Of a stretch of 47,649 nucleotides of DNA, positions 7,846 through 16,196 are shown piece after piece (positions within the stretch are counted from its first letter, which is position 1; every line of letters begins with the position of its first letter). The DNA is taken from assembly GCA_016872645.1 (NCBI GenBank), contig VGZH01000044.1, positions 1-47,649 of the forward strand, in the 5' to 3' direction. A program made the translations under genes and the position numbers. The DNA comes from Planctomycetota bacterium. Its GTDB lineage: Bacteria; Planctomycetota; Planctomycetia; Planctomycetales; Planctomycetaceae. The notes beneath the pieces are model-generated. The model saw only the letters and a list, made by a program, of their open reading frames with translations, made no database searches and was not told the origin of the DNA.

Positions 7846-8937
7846 GCTCAACCTACGTCGTGTCGTGGCAGGTCGACGTCGGCGGGTGGGGTTATCATCC
7901 CGCTTGGGAATGTCGGCTTTTTCAAAAGGAGTGACGCTCCGATTTCGGTAACCGGACGAACCAAGTTCAGGATGCTCGCGATTGAATTTCTCCGCCGTGC
8001 GGAGGTAACGGCTCCAATTTTCAAATTTAGGAAGCTGGTACTCTGGCTCGCCGTTCAATCTCAACCAGTTCCAAACGGCTCGTTCTCGCTCTTGCTTCTT
8101 ACTGGGAAGCGAGTCCCTTTCCATTCGCAAAACAGCAAATTGAAAACTCTCGTACGCCAAAGAGGGCTGCCGCGACAAACGGGGCACATGGCTGTCTTCT
8201 GTTCGCGAAGTTGTGCGTGAAGTCGTTCGTGATTCTAAATCGACGCCGTGTTGTCGAATCGTGCGCAAGATTGTAGTTCGAGCGTCCCCCAGCCTTTCGA
8301 TCAATTCGATGGTTTCCAGATTGTTCAATTCATAGGCGATTTGTCGGAGGGGAGACAATTTACGTGCGACAGCACGCAGCTTCGATTTGATTTGCCGAAG
8401 TAAGGTGACGTTCGTGAATTCACGATGAGGCGATGGTCCATCGGAGCGATACCCCCACGATCCCTTTGCAATCAGTTCGGCGAGTTGCGTGAGTAATCGC
8501 AACACGGGCGGAAGTTTGTCGATGAAGCCATTGGCCTGTTGCTGCAGCAACGTCCAGGCGTTTTTTGAAACTGGACTGAGTTTGAACCGCTGGTCCTCGA
8601 TATCACTCACGAATGCAGGATCCACCTGCTGAATTGCATCAATAGTTTCGCGATGCCCTTCACTTCCCCAATGATTCTTGTAGTCGTCCCAAACAACTTG
8701 GAGTTGATCAAGAAGACGGTCGCACAATGGCGGTCGCGACCGGGATGGGAAAAGTCTTCGCAATCCTCCTACTGAGACACGAATCTGGTCGCAACATCCG
8801 GAGACACTCTCTGGAAATCGAGCCTCAGAATTCGGAGCCTGAGTCCAATTGTATTCCGCCAAGAAGGGGAGGCGGATCATCGACTCTCCAAAAACGAACG
8901 CTTGTTCGTACGATTCTGGATGAAGCCGAGTAGCCAT
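7837..8937 (-). CDS. Unknown element-borne protein, 366 aa
   Basis: This soluble protein has no signal peptide or membrane segment. It is helical in its middle part (about residues 75-250). A short Ser/Thr/Arg repeat (RTTSRTTSRTE near 240) links to a C-terminal third that ends in a very basic tail (RRRRPATTRRRLSTK), so binding to nucleic acid is plausible. Start chosen: ATG 8937, because the upstream in-frame TTG at 8973 has no ribosome site. It sits alone between the integrase and the replication operon, a spot that often carries cargo in integrated elements. I recognise no family and assign no function. Confidence 0.6.
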   Translation of the reverse strand: MATRLHPESYEQAFVFGESMIRLPFLAEYNWTQAPNSEARFPESVSGCCDQIRVSVGGLRRLFPSRSRPPLCDRLLDQLQVVWDDYKNHWGSEGHRETIDAIQQVDPAFVSDIEDQRFKLSPVSKNAWTLLQQQANGFIDKLPPVLRLLTQLAELIAKGSWGYRSDGPSPHREFTNVTLLRQIKSKLRAVARKLSPLRQIAYELNNLETIELIERLGDARTTILRTIRQHGVDLESRTTSRTTSRTEDSHVPRLSRQPSLAYESFQFAVLRMERDSLPSKKQERERAVWNWLRLNGEPEYQLPKFENWSRYLRTAEKFNREHPELGSSGYRNRSVTPFEKADIPKRDDNPTRRRRPATTRRRLSTK

Positions 8938-9035
8938 GATCCGGTACTTTGGAATGGAGTGTAGAACAACCAACCAGCCTGGAAGTCACGGCTTAGCAGA
9001 ATGACCTCTGCCGTCAGTAATTCAATCAATAAATC

Positions 9036-10379
9036 TCAATCGCTGACCAACCGCTCCAGCGCCTCCCGCTTCGCGTCCATGCCCAGGTGAGTGTACCGCT
9101 TGGTCATCGTCAGCGTCGCATGTCCCAAAATCTCTTGGACCAGCAGCGGATTGACCCCTTCTTCCTGCGCCCGGCTCGAAAATAAGTGCCGCAGGTTGTG
9201 CGCCCGCGTGAACTGCGGACAGCCGATCTCGGTGGTGAGCTTGCAGAATTCGAGTTGCACGCGCTTCACCGGAATCTGTCCCATGCGGCGGCAGTAGGCC
9301 GTGACCAACTGCCGACGCTGCTTGTCGGTCGTGTTGGGTTCCTTGGCCGTCAGGTCATGCGCCAACTTGGCCAGCTTCTCGCGAAAGGCGCGGTCGGATC
9401 CGAACTCGGAAATCAGCCGGCGTCGGCCATTGAAGTATTCCTCATTCAAGAACACGAAACCGGCGCGGCGCTCGCCGATCCGCTGTTCGAGGATGGTTCT
9501 CATTTCGCGGGTGATCGGGAGTTGTCGGCGGCGGGCGGTCTTCACGCGCCAGTGCAGTTCCGGCTTCGAGCAAATCTGAATCGAGCCGGCATGGAAATCG
9601 ACGTTCTCGATGAGCAGGTTCGTCAACTCGCCGACCCGCATCCCGTACGTCACCAACGCCTGAAAGATTCCCCGCTGCCAGTCATTGCAGGTGGTGAAGA
9701 ACGCCTTCTGTTGCTCCGGCGTGAAGATTGGCAGCCCCTCGTCCGGCGCGTCCACGTCGCGCAGGTTGTCGATCGGGAAGCGGGAGAACGGGTTCTCGGC
9801 ATAAGGCGGAAGCATGCGTCGTCGAGCCGCCCAGTTGAACGCCGTCCGGCAGGTGCTGAGGATGAACTTCACACCGCCAACCGCATAGACATCCCGCTTT
9901 CCTTTTTTGGCTCCGTTGCGAGTGCGAGTTTGGCCGCGTAGCCAACGCACAAAATCCTCAACGCTCCGCTCATCGACCGAATCGACGGCGGTGATTTCGG
10001 CGGCGGCGCAGAACTCCCCGAACCGATCGAGGGCCGCGCGGTAGCGATCCTGGGTGCGCCACGCGAGCTTCTGGACGTTGGTCACGAAGTCCAGATAGCC
10101 CTTGGTCAACACCGTCGGAGCTGTTCGCTCAAAACCGAGCGGCGACGGTCGGTTCTCACCTAGCGCGGCAGCGACTTTGGCGGCTGTGGCGCGGGCGACC
10201 TGCAAGTTGCCGTCCACGCGGCGGCGTTCGGATTTGCGGTTCTCGCGGTAGTAAAGGTAGTACGTCTCACCGCGTTTGTAGATCGTGACCGGGCCGACCC
10301 GGTCTACTTTGACGTCGCGAATGTGACCACCGGCGGTCTGGCCTGTGTGCCCCACGGGGCCGCGTGCTTTCCGAGGCAT
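9036..10379 (-). CDS. Tyrosine recombinase / integrase, 447 aa
   Basis: This phage-type integrase has an Arg-rich N-terminal arm-binding region (residues 1-75), a core-binding helical domain (about 90-190) and a catalytic domain. The catalytic set is visible: Arg248 in GMRVGEL, Lys280, His394 and Arg397 in HNLRH, His420 in ILGHATL, and the nucleophile Tyr429 in KRYTH. It recombines element and host att sites. The gene begins 140 bp from the 3' end of tRNA-Ser(CGA) and is transcribed away from it, in the same direction as the tRNA. All catalytic residues are present, so the enzyme is probably functional. Confidence 0.95.
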   Translation of the reverse strand: MPRKARGPVGHTGQTAGGHIRDVKVDRVGPVTIYKRGETYYLYYRENRKSERRRVDGNLQVARATAAKVAAALGENRPSPLGFERTAPTVLTKGYLDFVTNVQKLAWRTQDRYRAALDRFGEFCAAAEITAVDSVDERSVEDFVRWLRGQTRTRNGAKKGKRDVYAVGGVKFILSTCRTAFNWAARRRMLPPYAENPFSRFPIDNLRDVDAPDEGLPIFTPEQQKAFFTTCNDWQRGIFQALVTYGMRVGELTNLLIENVDFHAGSIQICSKPELHWRVKTARRRQLPITREMRTILEQRIGERRAGFVFLNEEYFNGRRRLISEFGSDRAFREKLAKLAHDLTAKEPNTTDKQRRQLVTAYCRRMGQIPVKRVQLEFCKLTTEIGCPQFTRAHNLRHLFSSRAQEEGVNPLLVQEILGHATLTMTKRYTHLGMDAKREALERLVSD

Positions 10380-10520
10380 GATCCTGAAGCTCCCGACGGG
10401 TTCTCATAGAAATGGGAACCAATCTTTCACAAAAAGTTTCACAATGGCGAATTGCAGAGCTTACGCCTGTCGTGAAACTGCTTCAAGGATTCAAGTTATG
10501 GAAACCACTAGAAAATGAGC
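10380..10520. other. Integrase promoter / probable attachment-site region at tRNA-Ser 3' end
   Basis: These 141 bp separate the integrase start from the tRNA 3' end. Elements of this type cross over within the tRNA 3' sequence and keep one att copy here. It contains imperfect repeats of TTTCACAA (10427-10445), which may be arm-type integrase sites. I found no second copy of the tRNA 3' end elsewhere in the window, so the other att must lie left of base 1 if it exists. Confidence 0.55.
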
Positions 10521-10606
10521 GGAGAGGGAGGGATTCGAACCCTCGGTACCCTTGCGGGTACACTGGTTTTCGAGACCAGCACAATCGGCCGCTCTGTCAC
10601 CTCTCC
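10520..10606 (-). tRNA. tRNA-Ser (anticodon CGA)
   Basis: On the minus strand an 87-nt tRNA folds fully. The acceptor GGAGAGG (10600-10606) pairs with CCTCTCC (10521-10527). The anticodon arm CTGGT-CTCGAAA-ACCAG gives anticodon CGA, which reads UCG. The variable arm TACCC-GCAA-GGGTA is long, as expected for tRNA-Ser, and the T arm contains GGTTCGAATCC. The discriminator is G and CCA is not encoded. The integrase next to its 3' end suggests it is the integration target. Confidence 0.95.
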
Positions 10607-10660
10607 AACGCAACGAATTGCGTCATTCGCGGTTGCCCACGAGGGGGGCGGATAATAGCG

Positions 10661-10679
10661 GGCGTTTTGTTGAAACGCC
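10661..10679 (-). terminator. Hairpin downstream of the thioredoxin-like gene
   Basis: A 7-bp stem (GGCGTTT at 10661-10667 with AAACGCC at 10673-10679) lies 89 bp past the stop of the gene ending at 10768. There is no clear T run, so terminator function is only possible. Confidence 0.35.
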
Positions 10680-10767
10680 AAGTGAGGGAATTCGCGCGTT
10701 GCGGAGTCATTCTTGCGAATGTAAAGCCCACGAAATGCAACTCGGATGCGGGGCTTTGCGAACAGAT

Positions 10768-11754
10768 TTAGCGCCAGCGCGGGCCGTCGATTTGATCGAC
10801 TTTCAGAACGTGTTGAGGCCGCGTGTAGAGAGTGGGGTTGGACTTGAAGCGGTCGCGATTTTCTGGCGATGCGAAGAGGAACAGTTCACCGTCGAAATAT
10901 GCTCCGAACTGTGTACTCCCTGGTATGGCACGATCTGAAGTCCACAGAACAACGGGGTCGCATCCGAGTAATCGTGGAGCGTACTTGCCGGGGTCTGTTT
11001 TGAACTCACGGTATTCGTCTTCGTCACGCAGCAAGTAGACGATTCCTTGATAGACGAGTGCAAATTCGGATTTCCCTTTTCGCCATTCTCGATGATTAGC
11101 CAAAGAGACTGGGCTAAACCGGTCCAGTCCAATCAAAAGTTTCTCGGCCGGTGCTGCTGACTCCTTGCGAGCAGGTTCGACCACAGGCGTGGTTTCGGGA
11201 ACGAGTTTGGTCGTGAGTCGCTCATCCGCTGGGTTATCCGATCGAATCCCGACTTTCGGCTGAGACGATTCCGTCCGGGTGATTTGTGGTTGAACAACCT
11301 CTGATCCCGGATCGTCCTCTCGAGCGGGCATCTGCTCCAAGGCATGCCGCATCTGATTCAAGTACATCTTGCGGTCGCGCTTCCCTTCCGACTTCAAAAG
11401 TACCGTACCATCGGGAGCGATCACCAGATCCGTCGGCAGGAGTTTGATCTCAAATTTATTGACCAGATCAGGTTTCTGATCGTAGTCGACCATCACTGCA
11501 ACGAACTGTCGGGACAGAAAGTCGCGGACGTCGGGATGATGCAGGACATCCCTTTCCATATCACGACATGGTCCGCACCATGACGCATGGAAGTGAATCA
11601 ACAACGGCCGCCCTGATTGTTTGGCGACCTTCGCAGATTCTGTGAAGTCGTGTCTCCAGACATCTGGCTTGCTCGCGCCGATCGCTGTCAGGCTGACCCA
11701 AATTAACAATCCGGCGGACATCGCCGAGCCAAACAGCAATCGATTGCGCAGCAT
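10768..11754 (-). CDS. Secreted thioredoxin-fold protein with C-terminal YHS-like domain, 328 aa
   Basis: An N-terminal hydrophobic segment (residues 8-27) acts as a signal peptide or anchor. Residues 35-145 form a thioredoxin-like domain with WCGPC at 59-63 and a cis-Pro loop at LLPTDL, as in DsbD-C or thiol-disulfide proteins. After a Pro/Glu-rich linker (about 146-205) the last 120 residues resemble the YHS-like domains of planctomycete proteins, with two similar halves, each with an SP/DPV start and a FxxNPxxY-like end. The start follows GAGGTGAGAAG. The product probably works in the periplasm on thiols or metals. It is the first chromosomal gene right of the tRNA-Ser. Confidence 0.8.
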   Translation of the reverse strand: MLRNRLLFGSAMSAGLLIWVSLTAIGASKPDVWRHDFTESAKVAKQSGRPLLIHFHASWCGPCRDMERDVLHHPDVRDFLSRQFVAVMVDYDQKPDLVNKFEIKLLPTDLVIAPDGTVLLKSEGKRDRKMYLNQMRHALEQMPAREDDPGSEVVQPQITRTESSQPKVGIRSDNPADERLTTKLVPETTPVVEPARKESAAPAEKLLIGLDRFSPVSLANHREWRKGKSEFALVYQGIVYLLRDEDEYREFKTDPGKYAPRLLGCDPVVLWTSDRAIPGSTQFGAYFDGELFLFASPENRDRFKSNPTLYTRPQHVLKVDQIDGPRWR

Positions 11755-12016
11755 CTTCTCACCTCATCCAGAAACCGTTCGACAAGCGTCGTCCGGCGTC
11801 TTTCGCCGTTCATCCTGAACAGCTTGCCTTATGCGGGTGTCCCGCTTCTGGTTCTATCGACCTTGAGCGGCGAGAAAATCAGATCGGCTCTGCCGGTTTT
11901 GCCGAAGCTGCGATCGCCCTTCGAGCCAGAAGGCCATTTGGTGAAAGTGGGCAAAGTTGGTGGGGTCAGTCTAAGATGACTCTGTCCGATCCGCGCAACG
12001 ATTACCCGCTCAGACA

Positions 12017-12694
12017 TCACCAATGGAGCGGCCCCACGGCTTCCCAATCATCGGCGTCGGACATCGGGCGGACGGACTGTTCCAAGCGGTCGAGTTCTCC
12101 GGCCTCAAGCGCATCCGGACGGGTGATGTCAGCTAAATCCAAGAAGTTCCGGAGTAATCGATGTCCGCCCGTAGTCAGAACGGACTCAGGATGAAATTGC
12201 ACTCCGAATGTTGGCCAACAGGTGTGTTCAAATGCCATCAGCACATCATCGAGCGTTCGAGCCGTAGGCCGCAAACAGGCAGGCAGCGCGGCTTCCGAAA
12301 CGATCAACGAGTGATATCGAGTTGCCGTCAGAGGATTCGGCAAGCCGGCAAACAGACGTTGGGCATCATGCTCGACGAGAGACGTCCGGCCATGAAATGG
12401 CTCAGCCGCTCGGACAACTTCGCCTCCCAAAGCCGCGGCAATGGTTTGATGACCCAGGCACACGCCCAACAACGGAATTCGCGATCCCAATTGCCGCACA
12501 ACCTCCACGCAGATTCCGGACTCGTTGGGAGTACATGGACCGGGCGACAACACGATCGCCGCTGGTTGCATCGCGGCCACCTCGGTGATGGTGATTCTGT
12601 CGTTGCGCACCACAGAAACGTCCTGACCCAACTCGCGAAAGTAGCGAGCCAGGTTGAAGACGAAACTGTCGTAATTGTCGATCAGTAAAATCAT
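12017..12694 (-). CDS. pabA: Aminodeoxychorismate/anthranilate synthase glutaminase subunit, 225 aa
   Basis: This class I glutamine amidotransferase releases ammonia from glutamine for its PabB partner. The nucleophile Cys79 sits in GVCLGHQ, and His168 and Glu170 in FGVQFHPES complete the triad. The oxyanion loop SPGPCTPNESG is intact. Start chosen: ATG 12694, giving the usual MILLIDNYDSF opening and family length; the frame upstream of it is pabB coding sequence. The ATG overlaps the pabB stop as ATGA, so the two subunits are translationally coupled. The partner is PabB-type, so folate (p-aminobenzoate) synthesis is the main role. Such subunits can also serve tryptophan synthesis. Confidence 0.95.
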   Translation of the reverse strand: MILLIDNYDSFVFNLARYFRELGQDVSVVRNDRITITEVAAMQPAAIVLSPGPCTPNESGICVEVVRQLGSRIPLLGVCLGHQTIAAALGGEVVRAAEPFHGRTSLVEHDAQRLFAGLPNPLTATRYHSLIVSEAALPACLRPTARTLDDVLMAFEHTCWPTFGVQFHPESVLTTGGHRLLRNFLDLADITRPDALEAGELDRLEQSVRPMSDADDWEAVGPLHW

Positions 12695-14130
12695 GGGACA
12701 GAGGTTGGGGCTTGGGAGCTGGGGGTTAGGGCTTGCAGCATTCCCGCGGCTTTGTGAAGAGTCTCTTCGTATTCGGCGGCCGGATCCGATTGCGCGACAA
12801 TTCCTCCGCCGACAGAGCACTGAATCCAGCCTCGGCGGATTGTGAATGTTCGAATCAGGATGCTGCTGTCGGCCGAGCCGTCGAAGCCGACATAAAACAA
12901 GCTGCCGCAGTACGGTCCGCGAACAGTCGGCTCCAGCTCAGCGATGATCTGCATCGCTCGAACCTTTGGCGCGCCGGTAATCGAGCCGCCGGGAAACAAA
13001 GCCGCCAGTAAATCCCAGGCATTGCACTGCCGGCCGGCCGAGTCTCGTCCGAGTGTACCACGCACCACCGAGACCAAATGCTGTACCGTCTCGTAAGTCT
13101 CGACCGCGCACAAACTCGGCACGCGGATCGAACCGGGGGAACAGACTTTCGACAGATCGTTGCGGAGCAGGTCTACGATCATCACGTTCTCGGCTTGATC
13201 CTTCTCGCTCTCACGCAGTTCGTCTTCGGTGAAGAGATCCGCTTCCGGACGATGCCGTCGCCGCCGAGTTCCCTTGATGGGGCGTGTCTCGACCACGTTG
13301 TCCTGCACATTCACGAATCGCTCCGGCGATGCGCTGGCAATTGTCCAATCGTCGTGAGCGAAGTATCCCGCGAACGGTGCGGGGTTGAGTTGTCGAAGTC
13401 GCAAGTACAACTCAAGCGGGTTTTCGCAAACCGGAAACAGCAGCCGTTGCGAAAGGTTCGTCTGAAAAATATCCCCCGCGCGGATGTATTCGATGACCCG
13501 CTCTACTGCGAGGAGATATTCGTCGCGCGAGAAGTTGCTTCCCCCCATGTCGAAGGAGCTGCTCATCAACGGGTGCGGCAGATTCTCAATCGGCCTTTTC
13601 GAGACAGACCGGTTGACAATCGGTTCCGCATTCAACTGAGCAATCACAGATTGCATTCGCTCAGCCGCACGCTGTTCGCGCGCGGCACCCTTGGCCGGAA
13701 AGCCCTGAGAGATGATCCACGCGGTGCCGAGTTCGTGATCCCACGCGATGACCCAGTCGTACAAGCCAACTGCTAGCCATGGCAGTTCGAATTCGTCGAT
13801 GGCGGGACGCGGCAATTGTTCCCATGCGCCTCCCAACTCATACGACAACAACCCAGCCGCCCCCCCCTGAAACGGGGGCATATTTGGTAACGACTCGCTT
13901 GAAAAGCGCTGCGACCACTGGCGCAATCGAGCAAAGGGATCAACTCCGAACGGCGTGCTGGCGAGTTCTTCGAACTCGAATGGATCGGCGGCTAGAAACG
14001 AATAGCGACCCAGATTCGGCCGTCGCGACGCACTGTCAAAGAGCACGATGTCAGGCCAATCGGCGAAGCGGCGCAACGTCTCGGCGACATCAGGTGGCGG
14101 GTCAAGCGATTGAATCAACGGCAATGACAT
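12691..14130 (-). CDS. pabB: Aminodeoxychorismate synthase component I, 479 aa
   Basis: The protein converts chorismate with ammonia to 4-amino-4-deoxychorismate. Signature blocks are present: GDIFQTNLSQR near residue 219, PERF near 269, PIKGT at 284-288, DLLRNDLSKV, and PGGSITGAPKVRAM toward the C-terminus. Lys286 in PIKGT marks the PabB branch; anthranilate synthase (TrpE) has Ala there. The N-terminal domain (about 1-170) is present, so the gene is full length. It precedes pabA with a 4-bp overlap. No pabC-like lyase is visible nearby. The mechanism and subunit pairing are family knowledge; the PabB assignment rests on the visible Lys. Confidence 0.93.
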   Translation of the reverse strand: MSLPLIQSLDPPPDVAETLRRFADWPDIVLFDSASRRPNLGRYSFLAADPFEFEELASTPFGVDPFARLRQWSQRFSSESLPNMPPFQGGAAGLLSYELGGAWEQLPRPAIDEFELPWLAVGLYDWVIAWDHELGTAWIISQGFPAKGAAREQRAAERMQSVIAQLNAEPIVNRSVSKRPIENLPHPLMSSSFDMGGSNFSRDEYLLAVERVIEYIRAGDIFQTNLSQRLLFPVCENPLELYLRLRQLNPAPFAGYFAHDDWTIASASPERFVNVQDNVVETRPIKGTRRRRHRPEADLFTEDELRESEKDQAENVMIVDLLRNDLSKVCSPGSIRVPSLCAVETYETVQHLVSVVRGTLGRDSAGRQCNAWDLLAALFPGGSITGAPKVRAMQIIAELEPTVRGPYCGSLFYVGFDGSADSSILIRTFTIRRGWIQCSVGGGIVAQSDPAAEYEETLHKAAGMLQALTPSSQAPTSVP

Positions 14131-14173
14131 CGACTTCGGCTTTCGCGAGAGAGACGCTCACATCCTCGCGTCT

Positions 14174-15571
14174 TCAGCGTCCACTCCGCAACGGAATGTC
14201 GCGCAGCTCAAATTCCAGCGGAACGTTGAGAATCAACGTCGGGGCGACGTATCGGAAACGGTACTCGCCGGCGGGAAGCGGGAGTTTCTCGAAGCGGTAC
14301 GTCACCGCGATGCTGCCATCAGGTTGCACATCGCTGTCGATGTGCGTCGGCTTGAGCAGGTTCACATCGTTGAGAGCCGAGCCGCTCGCCGGCTTCTCGG
14401 TCGGCATCATGCCAGATCGGACAAGTCCCGCGACGTTGAACAGCATCCACGAGCGATGCGACTCGAACGCCGGCCCGCCTGTGTCGTAGGTCACGAGCGT
14501 GGTGACCTCCAAGCTGTTGTCCTTCGCGCCGCCGGATTCCCACCGCAGCACTTTGACGGTCACGCCGCCGCGCCGTCGCGACACGCTCTGAGCTTCCTTG
14601 CCTGCTGGAAAATCTAACGGCTCTTCACCCGCCGCCGTCTCCAGGTGCAGCTTGCCGACCACCGACAACGAGGCCCAATCTCCTTCCGGGCGTCGGAAGT
14701 CGAGCGGCACCGACATCTGGCGGTGTCCCTGTCCGAAGGTCAATTCCAACTTCGCATCCGGCGAGTACGGCTGCCAGACCATCGCAGCGGGCTTGTCCTT
14801 GGTCGTCCTTCGCATCCCGCTCACCACGACATCCGCGACCGAGCAATTTAAGAACAATGGCCTCAGCCGAGGCTCCGACATGACTTCCACTTCCAACCGC
14901 AGCAGCGGTTCAGAATCTTGGCCGACGACGGTTCGCTCGCGAATCGACTTCAATGCGAGGCGAAACGCTTTCGATTGAGTCGCCGCCAAGACCGCTCGCG
15001 GCGAGTCCTCTTTCGTCGCAGCGTCCCAGGGAAACAGCCGCACCCGCGCTGGCGATCCAGTGAACGACCAACTCAATTCGTGTTGCCGAGCCGTCGCTTC
15101 GATCACATCCCAGAACGTCGGCCGGTCCGACAACTTCACTGGTTGCGACAACAACTGATCCGACAAATCGTCGGTCACGACGACGTTGCCGGTCTCTTTC
15201 GTCAGCCGCTGCATCGTCTCGCCGATGGAAGAGGTGACCGCACCGGTCAGCCGAGCCGCATGCACCGACTCCTCCGCCTTCTGTCGCTCCAACTTGGAAC
15301 GCACATCACGAAGAGCTTCCATCGTCGCGCGGCTGCCGAGCGACTCCGGTTCCGGCAACCACTTCAACGCCGTCGGTCCCAGCTTGAGGAGTTCTTTTTT
15401 AGCCTCCTCTCGGTCCACCTTCCGATTCGAATCCAGTCGCACGACCCAACGCCGCACGGCCGACTGATCAACGACTTCGTCGGCCGGCAACTGCCCCGCC
15501 CATGGTGAAGCAATGGCCAGAGCGATCACGGCTCGCGAGACCAACCACTCACACAGACGGGGAGCAAACAT
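14174..15571 (-). CDS. Secreted planctomycete protein of unknown function, 465 aa
   Basis: An N-terminal signal peptide ends near the Ala/Asp junction (VIALAIASPWAGQLPADE), so the protein is exported. Residues 30-100 are helical and charged (VDREEAKKELLKLGPTAL), similar to a HEAT-like repeat. The remainder is beta-rich with Ser/Thr and ends in a probable surface domain. I know this layout (helical start, then beta sandwich) from secreted proteins of planctomycetes but recognise no catalytic motif. Start: ATG 15571; the upstream GTG at 15580 is equally possible and neither has a clear ribosome site. It is 43 bp upstream of pabB on the same strand. Confidence 0.65.
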   Translation of the reverse strand: MFAPRLCEWLVSRAVIALAIASPWAGQLPADEVVDQSAVRRWVVRLDSNRKVDREEAKKELLKLGPTALKWLPEPESLGSRATMEALRDVRSKLERQKAEESVHAARLTGAVTSSIGETMQRLTKETGNVVVTDDLSDQLLSQPVKLSDRPTFWDVIEATARQHELSWSFTGSPARVRLFPWDAATKEDSPRAVLAATQSKAFRLALKSIRERTVVGQDSEPLLRLEVEVMSEPRLRPLFLNCSVADVVVSGMRRTTKDKPAAMVWQPYSPDAKLELTFGQGHRQMSVPLDFRRPEGDWASLSVVGKLHLETAAGEEPLDFPAGKEAQSVSRRRGGVTVKVLRWESGGAKDNSLEVTTLVTYDTGGPAFESHRSWMLFNVAGLVRSGMMPTEKPASGSALNDVNLLKPTHIDSDVQPDGSIAVTYRFEKLPLPAGEYRFRYVAPTLILNVPLEFELRDIPLRSGR

Positions 15572-15580
15572 TATTGGCAC

Positions 15581-16196
15581 GCGGCTCTGTTTGAGATCTC
15601 GGACGACACAGGTTTTGTGGAGTCCATGCTAGGTACCACTCCACATCACAGCCAGTCCGGCAATCGGCTCACCGCATGAAATCACTCTCGAAAGCCGCTT
15701 CACTCGGCTACGGTCATTCACTCAACGTGGCGTAGCTCGACCAAATCAAAACCAGCGTCGATGGTGGCTGATCAGTTTTCTCCGCTGTCGAGGATTCGGC
15801 AACATCCAATCTCCGAATCGTCTTTACTCCCAAACGGGACTTCAGGGATCGTGTCATCCGCAAACCCAGCGATGACTCGCAGGGCGATTCTCGGGTGTCC
15901 CTAGCGGGACAAAGACCATCAACGTCTGCGAGACGAATTACATCCGGGGGCTTCCGTGTTTGTCCCGCCAGGGACACGCGCAAATAGCCCACCGTTTCAA
16001 CGGTGGGTGACGAGATCACCCGACGAGGCCCCGGCAGGCGCGAAAGAGGTCGGTGCTCGCCACTCCGCCGTTCGCGAACATCCGTTCGACCGGAGGCACC
16101 GGAAGCCGAGGCCACGCGATGACAGACGACTTGCGTGGCACGCCCCTGAGTCATCGAAGGGCGTGGACATTTGCTTCCTCGGATTACGCGCGCTAA
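15581..16196. other. Gene-poor region with REP-like hairpins
   Basis: This 616-bp stretch contains no ORF I trust. The 146-codon frame at 15714-16154 reads through the hairpins listed separately and looks like translated repeat DNA rather than a protein. Besides the hairpins there is only low-complexity GC-rich sequence. Confidence 0.6.
15897..16007. repeat. Three hairpins forming a REP-like repeat unit
   Basis: Three perfect inverted repeats lie close together: GTCCC-TAGC-GGGAC (15897-15910), TGTCCC-GCCA-GGGACA (15961-15976) and CCCACCGTT-TC-AACGGTGGG (15988-16007). The first two share their arms, so the unit looks like two related palindromes plus a third. This arrangement resembles the REP/BIME-type elements mobilised by IS200-like (RAYT) transposases. 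No transposase is in the window. That relation is an inference. Confidence 0.6.

Noticed and set aside
11829-12047. 72-codon minus-strand ORF in the gap downstream of pabA
   Set aside because: It overlaps the end of pabA, has no ribosome site or family pattern, and 11755-12016 holds nothing else I can support.
15714-16154. 146-codon ORF through the REP-like hairpins
   Set aside because: Its translation is repeat DNA with no ribosome site or family pattern; the hairpins explain the sequence.
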